A stretch of 64,000 nucleotides of DNA, taken from the NCBI RefSeq assembly GCF_014204935.1, contig NZ_JACHMJ010000001.1, positions 1,674,001 to 1,738,000 of the forward strand, given 5' to 3'. Under the pieces are notes generated by a model that saw only the letters and a list, made by a program, of their open reading frames with translations, did no database searches and was not told the origin of the DNA. This document shows positions 55,922 to 64,000 of this stretch, in pieces; positions within the stretch are counted from its first letter, which is position 1, and every line of letters begins with the position of its first letter. The stretch is from Conyzicola lurida. Its GTDB lineage: Bacteria > Actinomycetota > Actinomycetes > Actinomycetales > Microbacteriaceae. Both the position numbers and the translations under genes were made by a program.

Positions 55922-56922
55922 GCACCCCCACCCTGAAGCAGTCCAGTGGACCGCAGTTCACGCGCATCTACAGCTACGGCGCGGCGCGCGGCGATCTCCT
56001 CGTCCCGAACGACGACCTGATCGCCCCGATCAATTCGAGCGACGAGTGGATCCAGCAGCGCACGGGCATCATCACCCGCACGCGTGCCTCCCACGACGTC
56101 GGCGCGGTCGATCTGGCGACGGATGCCGCGACCGAAGCCATCGAAAAGTCCGGTATCGCCCCCGAACTCATCGACCTGGTCATCATCGCCACGATCAGCA
56201 ACGTGCGACAGACCCCGTCGATGGCCGCCGTGGTCGCCGACCGCGTCGGTGCGAACCCCGCCGCCGCCTACGACGCCAACGCGGCGTGCGCCGGCTTCAG
56301 CTACGCGGTGACGCAGGCCGACGCGCTGATCCGCGCCGGAGCCGCACACTACGCGCTCGTGATCGGCGCGGAGAAGCTCTCCGACATCGTCGACCCGACC
56401 GACCGCAGCATCTCCTTCCTGCTCGGCGACGGCGCGGGCGCCGTCGTCATCGGCCCGAGCGACTTCCCCGGTATCTCGGTCCCCGTCTGGGGATCCGACG
56501 GATCGAAGGCGGACGCCGTCGGCATGAACTCGACCCTCACCCAGTTCCGCGACGGGGAGGCCGAGTGGCCGACCCTGCGCCAGGAGGGCCAGACGGTCTT
56601 CCGCTGGGCGGTCTGGGAGATGGCCAAGGTCGCGAAGGAAGCGCTCGAACTCGCCGGGATCACGGCCGACGACCTCTCGGCGTTTATCCCCCACCAGGCC
56701 AACATGCGCATCGTCGACGAGTTCGCCAAGCAGCTGAAACTGCCGGAACACGTGCTCATCGGCCGCGACATCGCGACCACCGGCAATACGTCTGCGGCCT
56801 CGATCCCCCTTGCCACCCACCGCCTGCTGGCGGAGCATCCGGAGCTCTCCGGCGGCCTCGCCCTGCAGATCGGCTTCGGCGCGGGCCTCGTCTTCGGCGC
56901 ACAAGTGATTGTGCTGCCGTAA
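55918..56922 (+). CDS. fabH: 3-oxoacyl-ACP synthase III
   Basis: 334 residues. Condenses the starter acyl-CoA with malonyl-ACP and so sets branched or straight chain type. Catalytic triad Cys124 (NAACAGFSYA), His259 (IPHQANMRI) and Asn290 (TTGNTSAASI) is complete. ATG overlaps the fabD stop by 4 bases, so translation is coupled. Confidence 0.96.
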   Translation: MSTPTLKQSSGPQFTRIYSYGAARGDLLVPNDDLIAPINSSDEWIQQRTGIITRTRASHDVGAVDLATDAATEAIEKSGIAPELIDLVIIATISNVRQTPSMAAVVADRVGANPAAAYDANAACAGFSYAVTQADALIRAGAAHYALVIGAEKLSDIVDPTDRSISFLLGDGAGAVVIGPSDFPGISVPVWGSDGSKADAVGMNSTLTQFRDGEAEWPTLRQEGQTVFRWAVWEMAKVAKEALELAGITADDLSAFIPHQANMRIVDEFAKQLKLPEHVLIGRDIATTGNTSAASIPLATHRLLAEHPELSGGLALQIGFGAGLVFGAQVIVLP

Positions 56923-57000
56923 GTGCGGCGCACCAGCGCCACCGAAACCCTGCTCTAAACTAACTCTCGGTCAAACGACACACCCTTTAGGAGAAAAACC

Positions 57001-57249
57001 ATGGCATTGTCCACCGAAGAAGTTCTCGCCGGCCTCGCCGAGCTCGTCAACGACGAAACCGGTATTGCTACCGATTCGGTCGAACTGGACAAGTCGTTTA
57101 CCGACGACCTGGACATCGACTCGATTTCGATGATGACGATCGTCGTCAACGCCGAAGAGAAGTTCGACGTCAAGATCCCCGACGAAGAGGTCAAGAACCT
57201 CAAGACCGTCGGCGACGCCGTCAGCTTCATCACCGCAGCACAGGGCTAA
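57001..57249 (+). CDS. acpP: Acyl carrier protein
   Basis: 82 residues, acidic, with the phosphopantetheine attachment Ser41 in the motif LDIDSISMM. Good ribosome binding site (TAGGAG, 7 bases before the ATG), and a TAAACT box at about 56956 suggests an additional promoter in the gap after fabH, which would suit the high ACP demand. Confidence 0.96.
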   Translation: MALSTEEVLAGLAELVNDETGIATDSVELDKSFTDDLDIDSISMMTIVVNAEEKFDVKIPDEEVKNLKTVGDAVSFITAAQG

Positions 57250-57333
57250 GCGCCTCCCATCCGCGGCTGGCCGGCCGCCCTGCGTCCGGCCACGCCCGCG
57301 AGTGAGATCTCTGAACTTAAAAAGGATGTTGTT

Positions 57334-58578
57334 GTGACCAAAAAAATCGTTGTAACCGGTATCGGCGCGACCTCGCCCCTCGGCGGAACCGCACCGGAAA
57401 CCTGGACCGCCCTGCTCGCCGGGGAATCCGGGATCAAGACCATCGACCACGAGTGGGTCGCCACGCACGAACTGCCCGTGACCTTCGCCGGGCAGGCGAA
57501 AGTGCGCCCCGAAGAAGTCCTCGAGCGCCAGGAAATCAAGCGCCTCGATCCCTCCAGCCAGTTCGCGCTCATTTCCGCCCGCGAAGCGTGGGCGGATGCC
57601 GGACTCGTCGACGCCGGTATCGACCCGACCCGCGTCGGAGTGGACTACTCCACCGGCATTGGCGGACTGTGGACCCTCCTCGACGCGTGGGACACGCTGA
57701 AGGAGAAGGGCCCCCGCCGGGTCCTGCCGATGACCATCCCGATGCTCATGCCGAACGCCGCCTCCGCCGCGATCAGCATGAACCTCGCCGCCCGGGCCTA
57801 CTCCCGCACCGACGTCTCCGCCTGCGCGTCGAGCACCGAGGCCATCGCCAACGCGTACGACCACCTGCAGAAGGGCTACGCCGACGTCGTCATCGCCGGC
57901 GGAACCGAGGCCGTCGTGCACCCGCTGCCGATCGCGGCCTTCGCCGCCATGCAGGCGCTCTCGAAGCGCAACGACGACCCCGCCACCGCATCGCGTCCCT
58001 ACGACGTCTCGCGTGACGGCTTCGTGCTCGGCGAGGGCGCGGGAAGCGTCATCCTCGAGACCGAGGAGCACGCGCTCGCCCGCGGCGCCCGCATCTACGC
58101 GGAACTCGCCGGCGGCGGCGTCACCAGCGACTCATACCACATCACCGCTCCGGACCCTGAGGGTGCCGGTGCAGCACGCGCCGTCTACGCCGCCCTCGAG
58201 CAGGCCGGCGCGACGGTCGACGACGTGATGCACATCAACGCCCACGCCACGAGCACCCCGGTCGGCGACATCGCCGAGTACAAGGCGCTGCTCGCGGTCT
58301 TCGGCGAGCGGGTGCACGAGATCCCCGTGTCGGCGACGAAGGCGGCCACCGGTCACCTGCTCGGCGGTACCGGTGCGCTCGAGGCGATCTTCACGATCCT
58401 CGCGCTGCACAACCGTCTCGCTCCCCCGACGATCAACCTCACCGAGCAGGATCCCGCGATCCTCCTCGACGTGGTGACCAGGCCGCGCCCGCTCGGCGAG
58501 GGCCCGCTGCTCGCGATCAGCAACTCGTTCGGATTCGGCGGCCACAACTCGGTCGTGGCGTTCCGTAGCTACAACTAA
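57334..58578 (+). CDS. fabF: 3-oxoacyl-ACP synthase II
   Basis: 414 residues. Elongating condensing enzyme: active Cys164 in SACASSTEAI, His304 in INAHATSTPVGD, Lys336 and His341 in SATKAATGHLLGG. GTG start with AAAAAGGA upstream. Last gene of the cluster; followed by a palindromic terminator shared with the convergent DUF3145 gene. Confidence 0.96.
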   Translation: MTKKIVVTGIGATSPLGGTAPETWTALLAGESGIKTIDHEWVATHELPVTFAGQAKVRPEEVLERQEIKRLDPSSQFALISAREAWADAGLVDAGIDPTRVGVDYSTGIGGLWTLLDAWDTLKEKGPRRVLPMTIPMLMPNAASAAISMNLAARAYSRTDVSACASSTEAIANAYDHLQKGYADVVIAGGTEAVVHPLPIAAFAAMQALSKRNDDPATASRPYDVSRDGFVLGEGAGSVILETEEHALARGARIYAELAGGGVTSDSYHITAPDPEGAGAARAVYAALEQAGATVDDVMHINAHATSTPVGDIAEYKALLAVFGERVHEIPVSATKAATGHLLGGTGALEAIFTILALHNRLAPPTINLTEQDPAILLDVVTRPRPLGEGPLLAISNSFGFGGHNSVVAFRSYN

Positions 58579-58595
58579 GGCAGCACAGGCGGATT

Positions 58596-58637
58596 GAGCC
58601 TGTCGAAATTTATGGAGACACGGATTTCGACAGGCTC
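58596..58637. terminator. Palindromic repeat acting as bidirectional terminator
   Basis: Perfect 14-base inverted repeat GAGCCTGTCGAAAT (58596-58609) / ATTTCGACAGGCTC (58624-58637) between the convergent fabF and DUF3145 genes. A shorter copy of the same palindrome occurs at 61011-61041. Confidence 0.75.
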
Positions 58638-58646
58638 GATTGTCCT

Positions 58647-59150
58647 TTAACCGACCTTGTGCAGCCAGACCACCTGGTTGTCCGAGCTGGCGTGCCTGAA
58701 GGCTTCGAGCTCGTCGTCCCACGCCTGGCCCAGGGCCAGCCGCAGTTCACGGTGCAGTTCGAGGGCGTTCGAGCCGGCGACATCCATCGCATAGCGCAGT
58801 CGGTCCTCGGGGATCACGGTGTTGCCGACCGCATCGGTCTGCGCGTAGTAGATGCCGAGGTCGGGCGTGTGCATCCAGCGGCCGCCGTCGTTGCCCGCGG
58901 ACGCGTCTTCGGTGACCTCGTAGCGGAGGTGCTCCCAGCCGCGTAAGGCGGAGGCGATCTTCGCGCCGGTGCCCGGTGCGCCCTCCCAGTAGAACTCGGT
59001 GCGCTGCACGCCTTTGAGAACGGGCTGCTCGACCCATTTGAAGTTCACGGCGCGATCGATAGCGCGACCCGCCGCCCATTCGATATGCGGGCAGAGAGCG
59101 CGAGGAGCGGAGTGCACAAATAGCACTCCGCGAGCGTGTAGTGCAGTCAC
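58647..59150 (-). CDS. DUF3145 family protein
   Basis: 167 residues. Actinobacteria-specific family with the opening ARGVLFVHSAPRALCPHIEWA and the block RTEFYWEGAPGTGAKIASALRGWEHLRYEVTED. Function unknown, cytosolic. Usual neighbour of the fab cluster in Actinobacteria. The GTG at 59150 with GGAGA upstream gives the family-typical N terminus; the ATG at 59243 would add an unusual 31 residues. Confidence 0.9.
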   Translation of the reverse strand: MTALHARGVLFVHSAPRALCPHIEWAAGRAIDRAVNFKWVEQPVLKGVQRTEFYWEGAPGTGAKIASALRGWEHLRYEVTEDASAGNDGGRWMHTPDLGIYYAQTDAVGNTVIPEDRLRYAMDVAGSNALELHRELRLALGQAWDDELEAFRHASSDNQVVWLHKVG

Positions 59151-59293
59151 GTTCTTCTCCGTTCTGTTAGGTACGACTTCCCCATCGACCTGGCAAACGG
59201 ATGCGCGTGACCGCGCGTGTTCAATTGTGACTGCAGCTTGCATTATGGCGGATGCACCTGCGAAATAACAAGGCTGTACTTACGCCCCGGTAA

Positions 59294-60964
59294 TTACTTG
59301 GCCTGCGAGTAGTTGTCGACCACCGCCGTGGTGATCGGGAAGCGCACCGGCATCTCGCCGAAGATCAGACGACCGGCATCGGATGCCGCGGCTTCGAGTT
59401 GCGCCACGACCTCGTCCGCGAGCTCGGGCGGGGTGTGCACGATCACCTCGTCGTGCAGGAAGAACACCAGGTGCGGCCGGTCCGTGAACCGACCGCCGCG
59501 CAGATCCCAGAGCCTGCCGCGGAGCCCGGCCATCCAGCAGAGCGCCCACTCGGCAGCGGTCCCCTGCACGATGAAGTTGCGCGTGAAGCGTCCCCAGCCG
59601 CGCGACTGTCCGCGCGCCGCACGCTGCAGGGCGTCGCTCGCGCCCTGCACCGATGCGCTCTCCTGCAGCTCGCGCCACGCCTCGCCGGGCAATGGAGAGC
59701 TGCGGCCGAGCCGGGTCGTCACGATGTCGCCGCGCTCCCCCACGCGGGCCGCGGCCTCGACCACCGCGATCGCCCGGGGGAACGCGCGGGTCAGAGCGGG
59801 CATGAGCCGTCCGCCGTCGCCCGCGGTCGCGCCGTACATCGCGCCCAGCATCGCGACCTTGGCCTCGGCGCGGGTCTTCACGGCGCCGCTCGCGACGATG
59901 CCCTCGTAGAGGTCGCCGCGGCCGGCTTCGGCCATGGCCCGGTCGGCGCTGAGCGCGGTGAGGATGCGCGGTTCGAGCTGCGCGGCGTCGGCCACCACGA
60001 GCTTCCAGCCGGGGTCGGCGATCACCGCGCCGCGGATCTGCTTGGGCAGCTGCAGCGCTCCCCCGCCGCTCGCACCCCAGCGCCCGGTCGCGGCGCCGCC
60101 CGGCACGTAGTCGGGCCGGAACCGTCCGTCGGCGATCCAGGTGTCCAGCCAGTTCCATCCGTTGGCGGTCTGCAGCCGGGAGAGTTTCTTGTATTCGAGC
60201 AGCGGCGCGATCACCGGGTGGTCGATCTCTTTGAGCTCCCACGACCGGGTCGACGCGACCTGCAGCCCGGTGCGACGCAACGCCTTGAGCAGCTCGGCGG
60301 GCGAGTCGGGGTTCACGTCGTGGGTGCCGAGGATGGCGCGCATGCGGTCGAGCAGTTCCTCGAGCTTGGCGGGGCGTTCCAGGCCGCGCGGGCGGTCGCC
60401 GAGCAGGTCGGCCAGCAGGCGCTCGTGCACGTCGGCGTGCCACGGCAGCCCGGCGGACTTCATCTCGCAGGCGATGAGCGCGCCGGCGGACTCGGCGGCG
60501 AGCAGGAGCCCGATGCGGCCGGGCTCGGCGGCGGTTGCGGTGGCGTCGCGCTGCAGCAGGAACTCGGCGAGCGGGTCCGTCGGCGCGGTCTCGGCCGGGT
60601 CGTCGTCGAGGTCGAACAGCGCACCGTGGGTCTCGGGCTTGTCGGCGAGCGGCGTCGCCCGGTCCCAGTGTCCGACGGGCGAGAGGGCCAGAGTGGATGT
60701 CGCGGTCAGCGTCGATCCGCGGAGGAGCGCGTGCGACAGCCGCAGGTCGACGCACCGCTCGACGCGCACGCCGGCCGCGAGCAGCTGCGGGTACCAGCGG
60801 GTGGTGTCGTCCCAGACCCAGCGCGGACGCTCGCGTTCGAGCCGTGCCACCCACGCGGGCAGATCGGCCTCGGACACCGTCTCGGCGGGCGCGATCTCGG
60901 ACGCGTCATCCGCGAGCCGGAGCGCGACTATGCCGCGCGAGCTGCGGGAGAGGACGACGTACAC
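59294..60964 (-). CDS. Family A DNA polymerase paralogue (3'-5' exonuclease/polymerase-like)
   Basis: 556 residues, shorter than PolA and without a 5' nuclease domain. Polymerase motifs: A, VVADAAQLEPRI (catalytic Asp, Glu and Arg kept); B/O helix, RAEAKVAMLGAMYG (Arg, Lys and Tyr kept, Phe762 equivalent is Leu); C, FLHDEVIVH. The N-terminal ~180 correspond to the exonuclease region but show no DxE catalytic signature. Probably a repair or bypass polymerase distinct from the main PolA. GTG start. Confidence 0.85.
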   Translation of the reverse strand: MYVVLSRSSRGIVALRLADDASEIAPAETVSEADLPAWVARLERERPRWVWDDTTRWYPQLLAAGVRVERCVDLRLSHALLRGSTLTATSTLALSPVGHWDRATPLADKPETHGALFDLDDDPAETAPTDPLAEFLLQRDATATAAEPGRIGLLLAAESAGALIACEMKSAGLPWHADVHERLLADLLGDRPRGLERPAKLEELLDRMRAILGTHDVNPDSPAELLKALRRTGLQVASTRSWELKEIDHPVIAPLLEYKKLSRLQTANGWNWLDTWIADGRFRPDYVPGGAATGRWGASGGGALQLPKQIRGAVIADPGWKLVVADAAQLEPRILTALSADRAMAEAGRGDLYEGIVASGAVKTRAEAKVAMLGAMYGATAGDGGRLMPALTRAFPRAIAVVEAAARVGERGDIVTTRLGRSSPLPGEAWRELQESASVQGASDALQRAARGQSRGWGRFTRNFIVQGTAAEWALCWMAGLRGRLWDLRGGRFTDRPHLVFFLHDEVIVHTPPELADEVVAQLEAAASDAGRLIFGEMPVRFPITTAVVDNYSQAK

Positions 60965-61010
60965 CCGTCAATTCTCCCGCCTGTCGCCGACACCGCCGAC
61001 CGCCCGCGGA

Positions 61011-61041
61011 TCGAGCCTGCGCGGTGTCTCGACAGGCTCGA
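61011..61041. repeat. Short copy of the GAGCCTGTCGA palindrome family
   Basis: TCGAGCCTG (61011-61019) and CAGGCTCGA (61033-61041) with a 13-base loop, between the polymerase gene's start and the lipoprotein's stop. Same palindrome core as at 58596-58637; possible terminator for neither or either gene. Confidence 0.6.
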
Positions 61042-61098
61042 CCCGCTTGGGCGCTCAGCAGAGGACCGACGTCCGCTCACCGGGCGTGACGACCACCG

Positions 61099-61806
61099 TC
61101 AGCACGCGCTCTGGAAGACGACCGGCGCCCACAGCTCGGCGATCACCCCGCCATTCACGAACGCCTGTGCACCCCAGTACTCGTTCTCGTCCTGGCCGAA
61201 GTCGGCGTCGTTCGAGTCGGTGTACTCGCCCCCGGCGACCTCGTAGTCGACGTACGTGTTGTCGGGGAGCGCCGAGTTCACGTGCGTGCCGACACCGGGG
61301 ATCGACGCGACAAGCTCGGTTTCCGGTTCACCGACTGAGAAGCCCGTGGGCGTCTCGATCGACACGTCGCCGACGGTTGCCGATTTGACGGTGAGCTGCA
61401 CGTACTGCCCCGTGGGGAGCTCGGTCCGCTCCCCCACGAAGTCGTACAGCAACTCCACCGCGTCGTCGCCCCACGTGGCACGCGCCGCTTCCGTGTGGCA
61501 TGAGTTGTCGCTCGGCCGCGTGGTGACCGCGGGCTCGCTCCCGAACACCGCGGTCAGGTAAGCGACCGTTGTCGCTCCGTCCGACGTGTAGTCGAGCGAC
61601 GACACCTCCTCGCCGTTCTCATCGATCGCGGTAACACCCGTGCCACCGACGGTCAATACCGCGATGGCCGGTCCCGCGACCGGCTCCGCAGTGGGCGAGG
61701 CCGTGGGGTCGGCGGCAACACCCGTGCAGCCGGACAGCGCGACGAGGACGGCAGCGGCGACCAGAAACTCTCGACGATAAATTCTCATGTAGACATCGTG
61801 GGGCAT
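61099..61806 (-). CDS. Secreted lipoprotein, unknown
   Basis: 235 residues. Signal peptide with lipobox LSGC (Cys27 from the first ATG), a short Pro/Thr/Ala spacer, then a beta-rich extracellular domain with two cysteines (NSCHTEAA and the terminal QSAC) that could form a disulphide. Family not recognised. ATG 61806 has GGAG 4 bases upstream; ATG 61788 is the alternative, closer to the signal core. Confidence 0.78.
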   Translation of the reverse strand: MPHDVYMRIYRREFLVAAAVLVALSGCTGVAADPTASPTAEPVAGPAIAVLTVGGTGVTAIDENGEEVSSLDYTSDGATTVAYLTAVFGSEPAVTTRPSDNSCHTEAARATWGDDAVELLYDFVGERTELPTGQYVQLTVKSATVGDVSIETPTGFSVGEPETELVASIPGVGTHVNSALPDNTYVDYEVAGGEYTDSNDADFGQDENEYWGAQAFVNGGVIAELWAPVVFQSAC

Positions 61807-61840
61807 GCGGCTCCGGCTCGGGGTAACGAATCTGCATCGA

Positions 61841-62245
61841 CTAGGAGAACGGCTGCGCGGTCTCCATCAGCCGCGAGCGGATCATAAATCGCAGTCCCTC
61901 CGGAGCCTCGAGCGAGAACCCACTGCCCCTTCCCTTGACGACGTCGATGGTGAGATACGTGTGGCTCCAGTACTCGAACTGCTCCCGCGACATCCAGAAA
62001 TCAATGGGCTGTGCCTCGCCACCGGGCGAGATGTCGAGCACCCCCAGCAGGATGTCGTTGTCGCTCGTGATGAAGTCCCCGTCGGGGTAGCACATGGGCG
62101 AGCTGCCGTCGCAGCAGCCGCCCGACTGGTGGAACATCAGCGGACCGTTGTTGCCCCAGAGCTTGCGCAGCAGGTCGACGGTTTCCGCCGTGGCGGCGAT
62201 GCGCGGCAGGGTCTCCCCGGGAATGACGACACTGGCTTCGATCAT
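61841..62245 (-). CDS. DUF779 protein
   Basis: 134 residues. Cysteine signature HQSGGCCDGSSPMCYP near 40-55 and FWMSREQFEYWSHTYLTIDVVKGRGSGFSLEAPEG are family hallmarks. DUF779 genes usually sit directly beside NAD-dependent aldehyde dehydrogenases, as here (69-base gap); function unknown, possibly metal or cofactor related. ATG 62245 has GGAG 6 bases upstream. Confidence 0.9.
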   Translation of the reverse strand: MIEASVVIPGETLPRIAATAETVDLLRKLWGNNGPLMFHQSGGCCDGSSPMCYPDGDFITSDNDILLGVLDISPGGEAQPIDFWMSREQFEYWSHTYLTIDVVKGRGSGFSLEAPEGLRFMIRSRLMETAQPFS

Positions 62246-62314
62246 GGTGTGCTCCGATGGTTCGGTGGCCGGCCCGCACTCGCGGATGAGGCCGGCCACC
62301 GGGCTGGTGGTGGT

Positions 62315-63838
62315 TTAGAAGAAGCCGAGCTTGTTCTCCGAGTAGGAGACGAGCAGGTTCTTGGTCTGCTGGTAGTGCCCGAGGGCGAGCTTGTTGTTCT
62401 CGCGGCCGATGCCCGAGCTCTTGTAGCCGCCGAACGCCGCCCCCGCCGGATAGGCGTGGTAGTTGTTCACCCAGACCCGGCCGGCTTGGATGTCGCGGCC
62501 GGCACGGTAGGCGACGTTGCCGTTGCGCGACCAGACGCCGGCGCCGAGCCCGTAGAGGGTGTCGTTGGCGATGGCGATCCCGTCGTCGTAGTCGTCGAAA
62601 CTGGTGACCGCGACGACGGGGCCGAAGATCTCCTCCTGGAAGATGCGCATCCGGTTGTCGCCCTCGAAGATCGTCGGCTGCACGTAGTACCCCTCGCTCA
62701 GGTCGCCGCCGAGGTCGACGCGCTCGCCGCCGAGCAGCAGCTTCGCGCCCTCCTGCTTGCCGATGTCGATGTAGCTGAGGATCTTCTCCAGCTGGTCGTT
62801 CGACGCCTGCGCCCCGACCTGGGTGTCGGTGTCGAGCGGGTTGCCCTGCACGGAGAGTTTCGTGCGCTCGATACCCGCGCCGAGGAACGAGTCGTAGATC
62901 GGCTTCTGGATGAGTGCCCGGCTCGGGCAGGTGCACACCTCGCCCTGGTTGAAGGCGAAGAGCACGAACCCCTCCTGCGCCTTGTCGTAGAACGCGTCGT
63001 CCTTGTCCGCGACATCCGAGAAGAAGATGTTCGGGCTCTTGCCGCCCAACTCGACGGTCGACGGGATGAGGTTGGCGCTCGCGTACTGCAGGATCAGCCG
63101 GCCCGTGCTGGTCTCGCCGGTGAAGGCGATCTTGCGGATGCGCGGGCTCGACGCGAGCGGCTTGCCCGCCTCGACGCCGAAACCGTTGACGATGTTGACG
63201 ACGCCGGGCGGCAGGATGTCGCCGACGAGTTCGATCAGCACGAGGATCGATACCGGGGTCTGCTCGGCGGGCTTGAGCACCACGGCGTTGCCCGCGGCGA
63301 GGGCCGGGGCCAGTTTCCAGACGGCCATCAGGATCGGGAAGTTCCACGGGATGATCTGGCCCACCACGCCGAGGGGTTCGTGGAACTGGTACGACACGGT
63401 GTCGTTGTCGAGTTCGGCGTGGTCGCCGTCCTGGGCCCGGATGGCGGACGCGAAGTAGCGGAAGTGGTCGGAGGCGAGCGGCAGGTCGGCGTTGAGCGGC
63501 TCACGGATCGGCTTGCCGTTGTCCCACGTCTCCGCGACTGCGAGCAGCTCGAGGTTCGCGTCGATGACGTCGGCGATTCGGTTCAGCACCGCGGCACGCT
63601 CGGTGGAGCTGGTCTTCCCCCACGCGGGGGCCGCTTTGTGAGCGGCATCCAACGCGGCGTCGATGTCCTCGGCGGTTCCGCGTCCGACCTCGGCGAACGG
63701 CTTGCCGGTGACGGGCGAGATGTCCTCGAAGTACTGGCCCTTGACCGGCTTGACCCACTCGCCCCCGATCCAGTGCTCGTAGCGGGGTTTGAAGGTGACT
63801 TTCGCGTCCGGTGTCCCCGGGGCTGCGTATACGGTCAT
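62315..63838 (-). CDS. NAD-dependent aldehyde dehydrogenase
   Basis: 507 residues. Oxidises an aldehyde (acetaldehyde/chloroacetaldehyde type, ExaC-like) to the acid. NAD site [31 protein letters not shown], general base Glu in STVELGGKS near 265, catalytic Cys in [11 protein letters not shown] near 301. The Cys-Thr-Cys form is typical of this subfamily. ATG 63838 has AGGAG 7 bases upstream. Likely an operon with the DUF779 gene. Confidence 0.93.
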   Translation of the reverse strand: MTVYAAPGTPDAKVTFKPRYEHWIGGEWVKPVKGQYFEDISPVTGKPFAEVGRGTAEDIDAALDAAHKAAPAWGKTSSTERAAVLNRIADVIDANLELLAVAETWDNGKPIREPLNADLPLASDHFRYFASAIRAQDGDHAELDNDTVSYQFHEPLGVVGQIIPWNFPILMAVWKLAPALAAGNAVVLKPAEQTPVSILVLIELVGDILPPGVVNIVNGFGVEAGKPLASSPRIRKIAFTGETSTGRLILQYASANLIPSTVELGGKSPNIFFSDVADKDDAFYDKAQEGFVLFAFNQGEVCTCPSRALIQKPIYDSFLGAGIERTKLSVQGNPLDTDTQVGAQASNDQLEKILSYIDIGKQEGAKLLLGGERVDLGGDLSEGYYVQPTIFEGDNRMRIFQEEIFGPVVAVTSFDDYDDGIAIANDTLYGLGAGVWSRNGNVAYRAGRDIQAGRVWVNNYHAYPAGAAFGGYKSSGIGRENNKLALGHYQQTKNLLVSYSENKLGFF

Positions 63839-63906
63839 GGCGTATCTCCTGTCGACGTCGTTGTCAGTGGAGGCGCGGGTAAGCGCCACGCTCAGGCTAG
63901 ATCGGG

Positions 63907-64000
63907 CTAGGTTGCATCCCGTTGCATCTCCCTCTCGATGTGTTCCAACCGGGTCACGACGGCGGCGCGCTTGGGCGACCGCGGCGGCAGCAGCCGGAGG
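63907..64000 (-). CDS. C-terminal fragment of an upstream gene (cut by window edge)
   Basis: An open minus-strand frame enters at the right edge and ends in a TAG at 63907. The last residues read [17 protein letters not shown]. This looks like the end of a regulator; aldehyde dehydrogenase/DUF779 pairs are often preceded by a GAF or Fis-type regulator, but too little is visible to assign it. Confidence 0.6.
   Translation of the reverse strand, partial: LRLLPPRSPKRAAVVTRLEHIEREMQRDAT

Overview
The window is high-GC, densely coded chromosomal DNA of an actinobacterium. The most likely home is the family Microbacteriaceae. The grounds are a DUF3145 gene, a PucR-type regulator sitting between aceE and fabD-fabH-acpP-fabF, the glnA/glnE/glnA2/panB/zinc-ribbon/Nif3 order shared with other Actinobacteria, a polyphosphate glucokinase, and many leaderless-type promoters. 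Genus cannot be fixed from sequence reading alone. No database search was possible, so family names rest on recognised motifs.

Layout. 0.1-12 kb: nitrogen assimilation (GlnR-type operator, glnA, glnE, glnA2) split by a leftward exopolysaccharide operon (processive GT2 synthase, membrane-anchored GH26 hydrolase, UDP-glucose dehydrogenase). 12-17 kb: nadE, a membrane protein, panB, a 58-aa gene, map, ppgK. 17.2-25.1 kb: potassium uptake operon kdpFABCDE preceded by an extra 27-aa membrane peptide. 25-29 kb: small DUF proteins, RNase P RNA, a coiled-coil protein with a degenerate zinc ribbon, a Nif3-like protein. 29-37.6 kb: an NCS1-type permease carrying an acidic tail of about 700 residues, a secreted clostripain-like lipoprotein, a DUF1206 protein and an OafA-type acyltransferase.

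37.7-47.1 kb is a genomic island in the 3' half of a tRNA-Val gene, bounded by perfect 45-bp direct repeats. It has no visible tyrosine integrase. It holds an unknown membrane protein, a frameshifted serine recombinase, an AbiTii-type protein, a lipoprotein, an antitoxin-like protein, hipBA with three operator palindromes, a decayed GNAT gene, a HEPN-like protein with an RNxxxH motif, and another frameshifted gene. It reads as a small defence/toxin-antitoxin island that is partly decayed.

47-64 kb returns to core genes: DUF1345, M18 aminopeptidase, AhpE-type peroxiredoxin, aceE, the fasR-like regulator, an alpha/beta hydrolase, fabD-fabH-acpP-fabF, DUF3145, a family-A DNA polymerase paralogue, a lipoprotein, DUF779 with an aldehyde dehydrogenase, and the tail of one more gene.

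The acetyl-CoA producing enzyme (AceE) and type II fatty acid synthesis are thus clustered with their probable regulator. GlnE sits beside the glutamine synthetase paralogue that appears to lack its target tyrosine. At a larger scale, two families of dispersed palindromic repeats occupy gene ends. At least 16 genes show a TAnnnT box 6-8 bases before the start codon and no ribosome binding site.
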